DNA of 64,000 nucleotides. Origin: Spirosoma endbachense. GTDB lineage: Bacteria; Bacteroidota; Bacteroidia; Cytophagales; Spirosomataceae. Shown piece by piece: positions 52,118-61,755 of this stretch. The DNA lies in contig NZ_CP045997.1 in NCBI RefSeq assembly GCF_010233585.1, forward strand, positions 6,409,545-6,473,544. The letters run 5' to 3'. The translations under genes were made by a program, and so were the position numbers. Under the pieces are notes generated by a model that was not told the origin of the DNA, made no database searches, and worked only from the letters and a program-made list of their open reading frames with translations. Each line of letters begins with the position of its first letter. Within the stretch, counting starts at the first letter, position 1.

Positions 52118-52825
52118 ATGAGTGCTGCTAAAGCTGCTCAACCGCTGCATCGCATCTTAGTCGTAGACGACGACGCTGACATTGTCGAGATGCTCGAATA
52201 CAATCTCGCCAAAGAAGGTTATGATGTCCGTACGGCAACTGACGGACGTAAAGCCGTCGAAATTGCACGGTCTTATTTACCCGAGCTGGTTATGCTCGAT
52301 ATTATGATGCCGCACTTGGACGGCATCGAGGCTGGTCGACAATTGCGTGACATTCCGGAGTTACGCCAGACCTACATTCTTTATCTGACAGCCCGCTCAG
52401 AGGAATACTCCGAGGTGGCCGCTTTTGATGTAGGTGCCGACGATTATATTACCAAGCCAATCAAACCACGAGCCTTGATGAGCCGGGTAAATGCTCTTTT
52501 CCGCCGGGAAGCGCAGAAAGCTGATCCAGGCGAACAGATCAATATTGCCGAATTGACGATTAATCGCAAAAATTATTCGGTCACTCAGGACGATAAGTCT
52601 GTGATTCTTCCAAAAAAAGAATTTGAATTACTGTTTTTCCTGGCACAGCATCCTAATAAGGTGTTCAGTCGAGAAGAACTCCTTCAAAAAATCTGGGGAG
52701 CAGACATCTATGTCCTCGAACGCACGGTAGACGTTCATATTCGTAAACTCCGCGAGAAAATTGGGGATACACATATCCGAACCCTCAAAGGTGTAGGGTA
52801 TATGTTTACAGACCAACCCGAATAA
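52118..52825 (+). CDS. Response regulator, OmpR/PhoB type
   Basis: This 235-residue protein has a receiver domain with the acidic cluster VVDDDAD (16-22), phospho-acceptor D61 in LVMLDIMMPHLDG and the Lys of YITKPIKP. The C-terminal winged helix covers ILPKKEFELLFFLAQHPNKV to VDVHIRKLREKIG, ending TLKGVGYMF. It pairs with the kinase gene 96 bp downstream. PhoB-type phosphate or envelope sensing is the likely theme. Confidence 0.93.
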   Translation: MSAAKAAQPLHRILVVDDDADIVEMLEYNLAKEGYDVRTATDGRKAVEIARSYLPELVMLDIMMPHLDGIEAGRQLRDIPELRQTYILYLTARSEEYSEVAAFDVGADDYITKPIKPRALMSRVNALFRREAQKADPGEQINIAELTINRKNYSVTQDDKSVILPKKEFELLFFLAQHPNKVFSREELLQKIWGADIYVLERTVDVHIRKLREKIGDTHIRTLKGVGYMFTDQPE

Positions 52826-52826
52826 G

Positions 52827-52917
52827 CGAATGAGTGAATTAGTGAATAGGCGAATATGTTTATTGAACAGTGGTTGGCTGACTAGCTCATTTGGCCAACC
52901 ACTCATTCACTCATTCG
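52827..52917. repeat. Nested double stem-loop between the two-component genes
   Basis: The outer arms CGAATGAGTGAAT and ATTCACTCATTCG and the inner arms AGTGGTTGGC and GCCAACCACT fold into a branched hairpin that fills the whole gap. It could set the ratio of regulator to kinase. Confidence 0.7.
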
Positions 52918-52921
52918 TCTA

Positions 52922-53956
52922 ATGTCCCTAAGTCCCCGATTTATTGCCCTGTTGCTGGCGTCGTTAATTTCGGCGCTGACGCTGGCGTTTTTGACGTTTG
53001 TGGAGGGCGTAACCAACAACATGCTGTTTGTGGTTGGTGTATCATCGTTTGTTATCTCGTTTTTTCTGGTATTATACGCGATTGAACTGCTGGTATTCCG
53101 GGAGGTCAATAAGATGTATAAGACGATCCACAAACTTAAAATCCGCGATTTTACGATCTCCCGTAAAACAATTATCAAGAACACCAATCCCTTCAAAAAG
53201 CTAAACGACGAAATTTTTGTCTATGTCGCTAAAAAACAGAAAGAGATTGATGAACTAAAGCGCCTGGAGCAATTTCGGCGCGAATTTCTGGCGGATGTTT
53301 CACACGAATTAAAAACGCCCATTTTTGCCGCTCAGGGCTTCATTCATACGCTTATCGACGGAGCCGTAGATGACGAACAAGTTCGGGATAAGTTTCTGTC
53401 GAAAGCTGCCAAAAGCCTGGATGGGCTCGATGCGCTGGTTAAGGATTTAGTCGCTCTCTCGCAGTTGGAAACCGGCGAAGTGAAAATGAGTTTCGAGCGG
53501 ATCGATATTGCTCACGTGACTCAGGAGGTATTTGAACAACTAGAGAAAATTGCTCAGGCTAAACGTGCGTCTCTTAAGGTGCGTCTCGACCGGCCTGGTC
53601 CGGTTTGGGTAAAGGCCGATATGCAACGCATTACACAGGTGATGACCAACCTGATTGAAAACGCGATCAAATACGGCAATGAAAACGGGAAGGTTATCGT
53701 CAGTCTGGAAGAAGATAAGAAACACACGCTGATTTCTATTCGCGACGATGGCCCCGGTATTCCGCCAGAACATTTAAGCCGGATTTTTGAACGATTCTAC
53801 CGGGTCGAAAAAAGCCGTTCCAAAGACCGGGGCGGCACGGGTTTGGGATTGGCAATCGTCAAGCATATTCTGAATGCTCACAAAGCCAAGATTACGGTGA
53901 TGAGCAAACTGGAAAGAGGCACGACGTTTCGGTTTAAGTTAGAACGAATGGAATAG
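52922..53956 (+). CDS. Sensor histidine kinase, PhoR type
   Basis: This 344-residue kinase has two N-terminal membrane helices (FIALLLASLISALTLAFL; VGVSSFVISFFLVLYAIEL) with hardly any periplasmic loop, so it probably senses through a membrane partner. The phospho-His box is FLADVSHELKTPIFAAQGF. The ATPase has NLIENAIKYG (N box), IRDDGPGIPPEH (G1), IFERFYRVEKSRS (F) and GGTGLGLAIVKHIL (G2). It acts with the upstream PhoB-type regulator. Confidence 0.93.
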   Translation: MSLSPRFIALLLASLISALTLAFLTFVEGVTNNMLFVVGVSSFVISFFLVLYAIELLVFREVNKMYKTIHKLKIRDFTISRKTIIKNTNPFKKLNDEIFVYVAKKQKEIDELKRLEQFRREFLADVSHELKTPIFAAQGFIHTLIDGAVDDEQVRDKFLSKAAKSLDGLDALVKDLVALSQLETGEVKMSFERIDIAHVTQEVFEQLEKIAQAKRASLKVRLDRPGPVWVKADMQRITQVMTNLIENAIKYGNENGKVIVSLEEDKKHTLISIRDDGPGIPPEHLSRIFERFYRVEKSRSKDRGGTGLGLAIVKHILNAHKAKITVMSKLERGTTFRFKLERME

Positions 53957-53985
53957 CCGAGACATGGTTATACCGTCGAGTTCGC

Positions 53986-55251
53986 TTAAATCAGTCGTTT
54001 TAAGGCAAAATTGGCAACGAAAATCTGACCGTTGCGCCTGACCAGCACCGACACTTCTTTTCCTTCGCCTTTTTGGAGTATTTTGTAAATATCGCTGATC
54101 GATAGTTCGCTAACCGAGCTATTGTTAACAAACAAAACTTCGTCACCCTCCTCAATGCCAGCCAAGGCAGCCGGCGAGCCTTCAATGATCTTGCCTACGT
54201 AATAGTTACGGAATCGCTCACCTTTTGCGCGGAGTTCTAATCCACTCATGTCGTGTTCAAACGATTCACGCATTAAACGTTTGATCGGCTTCATGACGAT
54301 GTAGCGATCCGGATAATTAAACGTGACGTTAAACCGGCGTAATAACTCGCAGCCAACATTTCCCTGACGTTCGGGCATATCGACGAGTTTCATGCCAAAA
54401 GCGGCACTGTCTGGAAATGACGCCAGAATATTATCCAGCTCATACCGCCCAAATTTTACTTTCTGGATTCGGCCCATGCTGCCATTAATAACACCATTTA
54501 AGCCGCGGCCTAATTGTGCCCGAACAACTTTTGCGGGCAACGGCATCGCTGACGTACTTCTCGAACGATCGAGCAGGAGCGCATGACCGGCACCCGTATC
54601 TAAAACTACCCGAAGCGGCATTGATTTATCGCCGTCGAAAACAGCCAGCGCGTCGGTATAGGCTTTGGTGTCCTGAATGGTGATCGGATAGCGATCACCT
54701 TTCCGTTTTTTATACCGGTACTTTTTCGGCTGCATGATCATAAGCTCCCGGCGCTGAAAATCGACGTTTACCACAAAATTGGCAAAGAGCTCATAACCAA
54801 AAATACCATGAACCGGGGTTCCGACATACTCCGATAGCTTTAAAATATCTTCGTCCAGAATAACAAGGTTATGGTGCGAAGCACGCATACCGCCCATACT
54901 CAGGTTCGTATTGATCGCGATAGAAGCCGTTAAGTTGCCGCCTTCTCCCGCGCCGGTCAGCTTCACTTTGCGTGACAGGGTGAGCGGCTGCTTGCGGAAA
55001 ATACTGGGGTCTGTGATGATTGTATTCCCAACTCCCGTATCTAAAATAAATTGCAGCGTATCGGAATCATTGATCTGGACGGGTACAATGATGAGATTTG
55101 AATGCAGCTGGAACGGAATTCGGGTCCATGAACGATTACCGGCGATATAAAAGCCGTAGCGGTCCCGATCTGGAGTATGCTTACGGTGATCATCACCCCA
55201 AGCCACCAAACCGGTGCAAAGCATGCAGATTATCAGGATCACCGCTTTCAT
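53986..55251 (-). CDS. Secreted retropepsin-like aspartyl protease with PDZ domain
   Basis: This 421-residue exported protein has a signal (AVILIICMLCTGLVAWG). Two aspartyl-protease halves can be seen, each with a D-T-G active site: LQFILDTGVGNTII and RVVLDTGAGHALLLD. A PDZ domain closes the protein (IIEGSPAALAGIEEGDEVLF). Two DTG motifs in one chain make a self-contained pepsin-like active site, unlike viral retropepsins which dimerise. It probably works in the periplasm or on the cell surface. Substrates unknown. Confidence 0.85.
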   Translation of the reverse strand: MKAVILIICMLCTGLVAWGDDHRKHTPDRDRYGFYIAGNRSWTRIPFQLHSNLIIVPVQINDSDTLQFILDTGVGNTIITDPSIFRKQPLTLSRKVKLTGAGEGGNLTASIAINTNLSMGGMRASHHNLVILDEDILKLSEYVGTPVHGIFGYELFANFVVNVDFQRRELMIMQPKKYRYKKRKGDRYPITIQDTKAYTDALAVFDGDKSMPLRVVLDTGAGHALLLDRSRSTSAMPLPAKVVRAQLGRGLNGVINGSMGRIQKVKFGRYELDNILASFPDSAAFGMKLVDMPERQGNVGCELLRRFNVTFNYPDRYIVMKPIKRLMRESFEHDMSGLELRAKGERFRNYYVGKIIEGSPAALAGIEEGDEVLFVNNSSVSELSISDIYKILQKGEGKEVSVLVRRNGQIFVANFALKRLI

Positions 55252-55490
55252 GTAAATGTGTTTATGGCATTGAAATTACGTATTTTTTACTTGAATAACA
55301 CAAAAAATAGATGACTGGTTTACTGAGTTAACAAACGGTCAACAGAGTATCTGGCCAACTGCGTAAAATTTAGCGCCGGGCCGCGTGGAGTGTTCGGCTG
55401 AAAACCCCTAATTTCGCCCGTAATTGATGAACATGAGTCCTGTTTGTTTAATTCGGATCAGTTGATTATTAGCACATTATTCCCTCTATT

Positions 55491-56255
55491 ATGCGTAAAA
55501 AGATAGTTGCCGGTAACTGGAAAATGAACAAAACCTTCGAGGAAGCTAAAGCCCTGCTGTCGGAGGTTATCAATATGGTTAATGATGAAGTTACGGGCGA
55601 TGTCGAGGTGGTACTTTGCCCACCAGCACTGTATCTGGCCGCTTCGCGTCAATATGTCGCGCAGGGTGGCAAGATTTCAATCGGAGCGCAAAATTGCCAT
55701 GAGAAGGCATCGGGTGCCTACACGGGCGAAATTTCGGCTCCAATGCTCCAGTCGATCGGGGTTGACTATGTTATTCTGGGCCATAGCGAACGTCGGCAAT
55801 ATTTTGGCGAAACCAACGCACTCCTGGCAGAAAAGGTGAACATTGTTCTCGAAAATGGGCTGATACCAATCTTTTGCTGCGGTGAGTCACGCGATCTCCG
55901 TGAAAATGGGGATTATATTGGTTTCGTAAAAGATCAGGTCACAGAAAGCCTTTTTCACCTGTCGGCCGAATCGTTTGCTAAAATCGTCATTGCCTACGAA
56001 CCGATCTGGGCTATTGGTACTGGCCTGACGGCTTCGTCGGCCCAGGCGCAGGATATGCACTTTGAGCTTCGTCAGCACATTGCCAGCCAATATGGTGATG
56101 CTATCGCTCAGGATATCACGATCCTTTACGGTGGTAGCGCTAATGAGAAAAATGCTGCCGAACTCTTCGCTCAACCCGATGTTGACGGAGGCCTCATTGG
56201 TGGAGCCTCGCTCAAGTCGCGGGAGTTTCTGACCGTTGTTAAGGCGCGTCAGTAA
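55491..56255 (+). CDS. tpiA: Triose-phosphate isomerase
   Basis: This glycolytic/gluconeogenic enzyme interconverts dihydroxyacetone phosphate and glyceraldehyde-3-phosphate. The catalytic Lys is in AGNWKMNK, the His in VILGHSERRQYF, the Glu in VIAYEPIWAIGTG, and the phosphate loop is LYGGSANEKNA. The 254-residue length is normal and nothing is odd. It is cytoplasmic, and no partner gene is fused or overlapping. Confidence 0.97.
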   Translation: MRKKIVAGNWKMNKTFEEAKALLSEVINMVNDEVTGDVEVVLCPPALYLAASRQYVAQGGKISIGAQNCHEKASGAYTGEISAPMLQSIGVDYVILGHSERRQYFGETNALLAEKVNIVLENGLIPIFCCGESRDLRENGDYIGFVKDQVTESLFHLSAESFAKIVIAYEPIWAIGTGLTASSAQAQDMHFELRQHIASQYGDAIAQDITILYGGSANEKNAAELFAQPDVDGGLIGGASLKSREFLTVVKARQ

Positions 56256-56411
56256 CTAATTGAGCCAACCTGTTTTCCTGCGGGCCAGAGAACATAGAGG
56301 AGCAATGAGCTAAACTTATGTATTCTCTGGCCCTGACGGGAAATTGGTTCATAACCTGGCCAAGTCAATCTATAAAACACTGGGAATCGTATCGAGCCTG
56401 ACCTGATCAGT

Positions 56412-56930
56412 ATGACAGCAGCCTATTTTGTCCGGGCATTTACTATGCAACCTCATCCTGAGGGTGGCTACTTTGCCGAAACCTATCGCTCATTGGAAAC
56501 GATTCCGCACTCGGCTTTACCAGATCGATTCACGGGCTCACGTACGTTCGGGACCGCGATTTATTTCCTGCTGGAAAGCCACCATGTTTCGGCGCTGCAT
56601 CGAATTCAGGCGGACGAAATATGGCATTTCTACGCAGGTGGACCGCTGGAAGTGTTCGTGATTTCGCCAGCTGGCGAACTGAACGTTATACGGCTAGGCA
56701 ATAATATCGATGAGGGTGATGTGTTTCAGGCTGTTGTACCTGCCGGATGCTGGTTTGGCTCAAAACCGGCTGATGGAAGTGCTTTTTCGCTGGTAGGCTG
56801 CACAGTTGCGCCCGGTTTCGACTTTGCCGACTTCGAAATGGCCGATCAGGATACGTTACTTCAGGCTTATCCTCAGCACCGGGAGGTGATCGAGAAATTA
56901 ACTAAACCGCCTGGACCACAGGCGGTTTAG
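56412..56930 (+). CDS. Cupin protein, DUF985 family
   Basis: This 172-residue cupin-fold protein contains PHPEGGYFAETYRS, GTAIYFLLESHHVSALHRI, DEIWHFYAGGPLEVFVI and VPAGCWFGSKPA, the DUF985 pattern. The His and Glu residues in SALHRIQADEIWHF form a plausible metal or ligand pocket. The role of the family is not settled. The stop overlaps a bidirectional terminator shared with the convergent adhesin gene. Confidence 0.85.
   Translation: MTAAYFVRAFTMQPHPEGGYFAETYRSLETIPHSALPDRFTGSRTFGTAIYFLLESHHVSALHRIQADEIWHFYAGGPLEVFVISPAGELNVIRLGNNIDEGDVFQAVVPAGCWFGSKPADGSAFSLVGCTVAPGFDFADFEMADQDTLLQAYPQHREVIEKLTKPPGPQAV
56902..56930. terminator. Bidirectional terminator at the cupin stop codon
   Basis: CTAAACCGCCTG pairs with CAGGCGGTTTAG over 5 nt; the stem includes the stop codon and lies between convergent genes. 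Confidence 0.75.
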
Positions 56931-56931
56931 A

Positions 56932-57987
56932 TTACCTGAAATTTACATTGCCAAACTTCGATACAACCCGGACTTTGGTGCCAGAGCCACTACCAATTTT
57001 GCCAATATACTGTTTGGTCAATCGTGGGCCAGAATGCCCGTTTTTATCCTCAGGCTGGCTCGTGAAGTGCATTGACTGTCCCGATGAATAGTTAAAGTTT
57101 CCATAGCTGACAGTCACGTCGAAGTCGCAGTTGTTACCGCTTTCCATGGGGAGCGCAACAGAGGAATAATTGGCCTGAATATCGACATTGTCGACTGTCT
57201 TCGGAAGCTGATCGATCCGGAATCCACCCGAAAAATCAAGTTTAATTCGTCCCGATTCGCGCAGGGTTCCAATCTTGGCGCCTGAATAATTGATATCGGC
57301 GTCGAGCTTGCCAACATTACCAATCGTCATTTTACCAAATTTATTATTCAGCGTTAGTACGTTTACACGGTCCAGATCAAGGCTTGCATAAGCGATGTCC
57401 AGCTTTCCTTCGTCGAGATTCCGGATATCGGCTTTTCCATAGGCTACATCTATATCGTTCTGACGACCGGTAAGTTCATCGGCGCTGAAGTTGCCATAAC
57501 GGCAGTGAACAGAGAGTGGTGCATGAAACGAAGGTATGTTCGTATTGCCAAACTTGTTCCGAATTGTCAGAGCGTTTTGCTTGGGCATCATTACCTCGTA
57601 ATTGATCTTTACAAAGTTCCGTTCGCCATTGCTTTTCCAGCTATTCATGCTCCAGTTCGACAGACTGTTCTGGCTAAAATTCGTGCGAATCAGGATCTGG
57701 TTGCCATTCCGTTTTTCTTCAATAGAGACGGCGTCTAAAAACCGTTGTACTCGTTCATCAGAATCTGAATTGGCTACGATGGTAATCTGAACACGGATTT
57801 CACTTTTATCCCACAGTCCAACTGATATCTGGCCAAATTGATTGTCAACGACCAGGTTATCTTTAGCGTCGACATCGAACAGCTTGATAATGGTTTTCTT
57901 TCGTTCAATCGCGCCGGTTTCAATCGGATCCTCTGCCCACGTCAATAAAGGGCATAGGACAAGCAGCAGGCTATACAGGGTTTTCAT
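56932..57987 (-). CDS. Secreted DUF4097-like putative adhesin
   Basis: This exported beta-rich protein starts MKTLYSLLLVLCPLLTWA; the upstream in-frame ATG would place 14 polar residues before the signal, so it is not used. The mature part is a run of short strands with repeated patterns (VDNQFGQISVGLW; IRNKFGNTNIPSFHAPLSVH; LNNKFGKMTIGNVGKLDADI; VSKFGNVNFR), a right-handed parallel helix like DUF4097. The NKFG/DQFG repeat every 70-90 residues is characteristic. It overlaps the anti-sigma-like gene by 17 bp and is probably controlled by the sigma factor of this operon. Confidence 0.8.
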   Translation of the reverse strand: MKTLYSLLLVLCPLLTWAEDPIETGAIERKKTIIKLFDVDAKDNLVVDNQFGQISVGLWDKSEIRVQITIVANSDSDERVQRFLDAVSIEEKRNGNQILIRTNFSQNSLSNWSMNSWKSNGERNFVKINYEVMMPKQNALTIRNKFGNTNIPSFHAPLSVHCRYGNFSADELTGRQNDIDVAYGKADIRNLDEGKLDIAYASLDLDRVNVLTLNNKFGKMTIGNVGKLDADINYSGAKIGTLRESGRIKLDFSGGFRIDQLPKTVDNVDIQANYSSVALPMESGNNCDFDVTVSYGNFNYSSGQSMHFTSQPEDKNGHSGPRLTKQYIGKIGSGSGTKVRVVSKFGNVNFR

Positions 57988-58597
57988 TAGTTTGCTGTTT
58001 AATACGCTTAATAACGCGCAACTGTTCATTGAGCAGGTTGATTTGAAGTTGCAGGTTTTGAATCATTGCTTCTATCAGCATTTCCTGATTCGGATTTTTA
58101 GGCAAATCGGCTTTCAGGGATTGATATGAATTTTCGAGCCGATTCAGATCCGTTGCAAATTCCTGATAGAGACTGGGATTATCTTCGGTCATGTGTTTCA
58201 GTTCATCGCGTTTGCCGTCGATCAGGCGGGTGTATTGAACCACTTCTTTTGCATAGGTCGGTCCAACTGCTACCACCTCGGGCTGATGGGTAACGCCATA
58301 CTGATAGTTCATGTATAAAAAGCTCCCTGCCAGCAACAACACGGCAATGGATGCTGCTACCCGCCAGTCTAAGCCAGGCCAGCCTATTTGCATGCTGCCA
58401 AACCGCGACGGATTTTTATGTATAGTCTGAAACGGTGATGTATTGTTTGGCCGAGTTTCACCCACGGTGGATCCAGTCGATTGCTGTTTAGGCAACCCGG
58501 CTTCTATTTTTCGCCACAAATCAAGCGGAGGTTCTTTGTCATCAAAGGCCTCACGGTTGTCGCGTACGAAGCGTTCTAAATTATCTTTTCTCATCAT
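57971..58597 (-). CDS. Anti-sigma-factor-like membrane protein
   Basis: In this 208-residue protein the N-terminal 90 residues (ERFVRDNREAFDDKEPPLDL, WRKIEAGL) are cytoplasmic and of the type that binds ECF sigma factors. One membrane helix follows (AASIAVLLLAGSFLYMNYQ). The periplasmic part is helical (ELKHMTEDNPSLYQEF; NQEMLIEAMIQNLQLQINLL). It lies 12 bp after the sigma gene, and the two are translationally close, which fits a sigma/anti-sigma pair. Confidence 0.75.
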   Translation of the reverse strand: MMRKDNLERFVRDNREAFDDKEPPLDLWRKIEAGLPKQQSTGSTVGETRPNNTSPFQTIHKNPSRFGSMQIGWPGLDWRVAASIAVLLLAGSFLYMNYQYGVTHQPEVVAVGPTYAKEVVQYTRLIDGKRDELKHMTEDNPSLYQEFATDLNRLENSYQSLKADLPKNPNQEMLIEAMIQNLQLQINLLNEQLRVIKRIKQQTNENPV

Positions 58598-58609
58598 TGG
58601 CTTTGTTGT

Positions 58610-59170
58610 TTATTGCAATAGTTCCAGCAACCTTTTTTTTCCACGTAAATACTGAGTTCTCGAAGTCGTTTCGCTGATTTTCAATACGTTACCGATCTCT
58701 TCGTGGTCGTAACCCTCGAACAAATACAACGATAACACAACGCGATATCCTTCGGGCAATTGTTGCATCGCCCGCCGAACCCGCTCGACCTCCAGCTGAG
58801 TTCCTTCTTCGTCATAAGGCTCTGGATCGGCAAAGTCGGGTCCATCGTCTTCCCCCAATCGATTTGATTCCAGATCGACAAGCTCCAGCCGACGGCTTCG
58901 CAGGTGATTAATGGCCCGGTTAACCACAATCTGCTTCAGCCACGCACCGAATGTACTCTGCCCCCGAAAAGACCCGATGTGGTTGAATGCATCCATGAAC
59001 GCTTCCTGTAGTACATCTTCTGCTTCGGCCTCATGGTTGAGAATGCGCAGGCAGACGTTATACATCGCTTTGACGTACTGCTGGTAGAGTTCATACTGAG
59101 CCCGTCGCTCACCCTGTTGGCAGCGTTTGACCAGTTCAGCATGGCGATCCGGGTATGGTTTTGGTTCCAA
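58610..59170 (-). CDS. ECF RNA polymerase sigma factor
   Basis: In this 186-residue sigma factor region 2 covers YELYQQYVKAMYNVCLRIL and DVLQEAFMDAFNHIGSFRGQ, then STFGAWLKQIVVNRAINHLR. Region 4 covers LPEGYRVVLSLYLFEGYDHE and EIGNVLKISETTSRTQYLRG. It is the first gene of a sigma/anti-sigma/adhesin operon. The type is common in Bacteroidota envelope-stress control. Confidence 0.92.
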   Translation of the reverse strand: MEPKPYPDRHAELVKRCQQGERRAQYELYQQYVKAMYNVCLRILNHEAEAEDVLQEAFMDAFNHIGSFRGQSTFGAWLKQIVVNRAINHLRSRRLELVDLESNRLGEDDGPDFADPEPYDEEGTQLEVERVRRAMQQLPEGYRVVLSLYLFEGYDHEEIGNVLKISETTSRTQYLRGKKRLLELLQ

Positions 59171-59335
59171 CAGCTTCAGCGTATTCTGTGGTTTAGGTTG
59201 TAATCACAGAAAAGATGGAAGAAAAAAGCGAATGTTGCACAGATATGTAAAAAATAATGTAGCTACGCTAAATAGATGGTGTCAGGCGTGCAATAAAGTA
59301 GATTTAGCTCCGTTCTTATCCTTTGTATATAGCTG

Positions 59336-59388
59336 ATTTAGTGTGACAGACAGGCTTTTAGCTCAAAAACCTGTCTGTCACACTAAAT
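59336..59388. terminator. 19-bp stem-loop at the S46 peptidase stop codon
   Basis: ATTTAGTGTGACAGACAGG pairs with its complement over a 15-nt loop; the stem touches the stop codon of the S46 peptidase gene. A T-run follows on the plus strand. Confidence 0.8.
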
Positions 59389-61562
59389 TATTTTTTTGTA
59401 GAAATTTTATTAGCTGATCCCGTGGGGATCGTTCCGGTTAATTCACTGACGATCCGATCAGCCTTGTATATATAGCGCATGGCCGCTACGATCCCGCCAG
59501 TATGAACCGAGATTGTCCGGTTGGCATCCGGTACAAAAATAAATTCTCCCGGCAAACTTTCCATATTACCATCGAACGCCAGTCCGACCGCTTCCCGGTT
59601 TTTATTGATCATGGGGCTGCCTGAATTTCCACCAATAATGTCATTCGTGGAAATAAAACACATAGGTTGTTTAAGCAATTCGGCGGGTGGGTTTTTCCAG
59701 CGGGCGGGCAGATTCCACGGCGCTTTATCGGCAAACGAATAATTGCGGTCATAGAGTCCGGCAAATGTGGTTAGAATGGGTGCCTTTGTTCCGTTATAGT
59801 CATAGCTCTGCACGACACCATCATTAATCCGAAGCGAGAAGGTCGCATCGGGCGGTACGGCAGAACCATAAACATCGTAGAGCATTCGGCCCAGCTGACC
59901 GCGCAGCACCTCCTGTCGTTGCGAGATCTGCCGTGCCTGCCGTGCCGACGTTACATAACGGGGAAAACCGATACGAGCCAGAGCTAATAGCGGATCATTG
60001 GAAGCCGCTATGGCTCCCGGTCGGGTAGCCAGTTCTTTAACAAATGCCGGATCTTTCAACTTTGTGGTTTTAACCAGATAAGCAGCCGCTTCTTTGGGCG
60101 TTCGGTTTTTGCCGGAAGCTGTTTCAAATGCCGCTTTTATGTAAGGGTCGTCGTTACCCAGGCCAATTTGCGCTTCGGCCAGGTGAGCGGCCAGGTAGGC
60201 CTCTTCCAGTACAGCGCTTTTGACGTTTGGTGTGACAACCAGAGAACGTGCATTTTCGGCATCCTGCGGACGCGAGGTTAGTAACTCGCCATATTGTGTT
60301 AGAACATTGGCAAATGTGAGCAGCTCACCCATCATTCGCTCGCTCGGAGCCAAATAGTTGGCATCTCTGAACAGGCTCCGCAACTGTGCCGTATTAGCGG
60401 CCAGGTCATCCCAGGTTTTTAACTGATCGGTGGGGAGGTTCTTGGCTTTTGCTGCGGACTGAAACTGGCGTTCAAAGGTAGCCTTACGTGCTAATAAGCT
60501 TGCATCGCGCAGACCTGCCAATTGGCCGCCATACGCTTTGAGACTATTATCGTAGCTGAATATCTCATTTAAAATACTGTCATTTTTGGCGGTTGCATTA
60601 TAGGACTTCAGGGCCGCAGACCGGTTACGCAGTAGCTGGATGGTTGCTGGTGTCTGTAGATCCCGGTCAAATTCGAGTTCGGCTACGGTTTTGAGCCGCT
60701 CGGTATGCCCCGGATTGCCAATGACAAAAATGGGCTCTCCATCGCGGACGCCGTTCGTGTTGAATTTGAAGAAATGGGTCGTTTGCAGTGGTTTTCCATT
60801 ATCGTAAACCCGGAAAAAAGAGCAGTCAAGCGCATAACGGGGATAGGTGAAATTGTCATAATCACCGCCGAAAAAACCAAGCTGCAACTCGGGCATGAAT
60901 ACAAGCCGCACATCGGTATAGCGTTTGAAGCCGTAGAGTGCATATCGACCGCCATCATAGAATGTGATCGTTTGCAGTTCCAGTCCCTGCCAGCCTTCCT
61001 TGCTTCCATATTCCTGCTTTATGGTCGTAAAAGCCTGTTCACGAGCCTGCAACTGTGCCTGTTCGGAGCCAGCGACGTTCATCGCATCCTGAACCCGTTT
61101 CGTAATATCGTCGATCTTAACCAACTGATCGACAAACAGGCCATCCACTTTTCGTTCTTCGGTTAGGGTTTTTGCATAAAAACCAGTCGCATTCAGATCT
61201 TCGCCTTTACGGGTTACGCCCGTGCCCGACTCGCGGGCACAATGGTGGTTTGTCATCACCAGTCCATTGGCCGATACGAATGATGCCGAGCAGTAGTCCG
61301 CAAAACGTAATGAAGCCAGCCGGGCTTCATCAAACCATTTTTCGTCGGGTTTAAAGTTGTACGTCTTCGTAAAATAGTCCTTGGGTGGACTGTCGAAGGT
61401 CCACATTTTCCCCAGGTCGAGCGGGCCACCTATGGCGCTATCGGATTGGTCGGCCGACGCGGCTGCAGAATAGGATTGTGTCGTTTGCGCAGAGAGTGGG
61501 CCGACCAGGTTGGCTATCAATGCAGCTGTCAGCAAAGTGGAGCGAAGGTTGATCCTATGCAT
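59388..61562 (-). CDS. S46 family dipeptidyl-peptidase (DPP7/DPP11-like)
   Basis: This periplasmic serine exopeptidase removes N-terminal dipeptides. The start ATG gives a signal (STLLTAALIANLVGPLSA); a TTG 24 bp upstream is less likely. Catalytic His is in SANGLVMTNHHCARESG, Asp in FFGGDYDNFTYPRYALDCSF, and Ser in DIIGGNSGSPMINKNREAVG. About 724 residues is the family length. It should feed dipeptides to uptake systems. DPP7 versus DPP11 preference depends on a residue near the Ser that I cannot assign by eye. Confidence 0.93.
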   Translation of the reverse strand: MHRINLRSTLLTAALIANLVGPLSAQTTQSYSAAASADQSDSAIGGPLDLGKMWTFDSPPKDYFTKTYNFKPDEKWFDEARLASLRFADYCSASFVSANGLVMTNHHCARESGTGVTRKGEDLNATGFYAKTLTEERKVDGLFVDQLVKIDDITKRVQDAMNVAGSEQAQLQAREQAFTTIKQEYGSKEGWQGLELQTITFYDGGRYALYGFKRYTDVRLVFMPELQLGFFGGDYDNFTYPRYALDCSFFRVYDNGKPLQTTHFFKFNTNGVRDGEPIFVIGNPGHTERLKTVAELEFDRDLQTPATIQLLRNRSAALKSYNATAKNDSILNEIFSYDNSLKAYGGQLAGLRDASLLARKATFERQFQSAAKAKNLPTDQLKTWDDLAANTAQLRSLFRDANYLAPSERMMGELLTFANVLTQYGELLTSRPQDAENARSLVVTPNVKSAVLEEAYLAAHLAEAQIGLGNDDPYIKAAFETASGKNRTPKEAAAYLVKTTKLKDPAFVKELATRPGAIAASNDPLLALARIGFPRYVTSARQARQISQRQEVLRGQLGRMLYDVYGSAVPPDATFSLRINDGVVQSYDYNGTKAPILTTFAGLYDRNYSFADKAPWNLPARWKNPPAELLKQPMCFISTNDIIGGNSGSPMINKNREAVGLAFDGNMESLPGEFIFVPDANRTISVHTGGIVAAMRYIYKADRIVSELTGTIPTGSANKISTKK

Positions 61563-61755
61563 CAGAGAAAAGGAGCTGTTAATCAATAAAACGTGAATTT
61601 AAGGGCAAACGTTTTACAGGAAGTTATTTTATCCTTCGGCAATAGGTCTTTTCAGGGGCCGAAAACTTTTAACCGAAGCTTAATTATAAGCCTTTAATCA
61701 ATTGTTGATCATACACATCTAACCTATGAATTGCGTAAAAAACAGATCCATAGTT

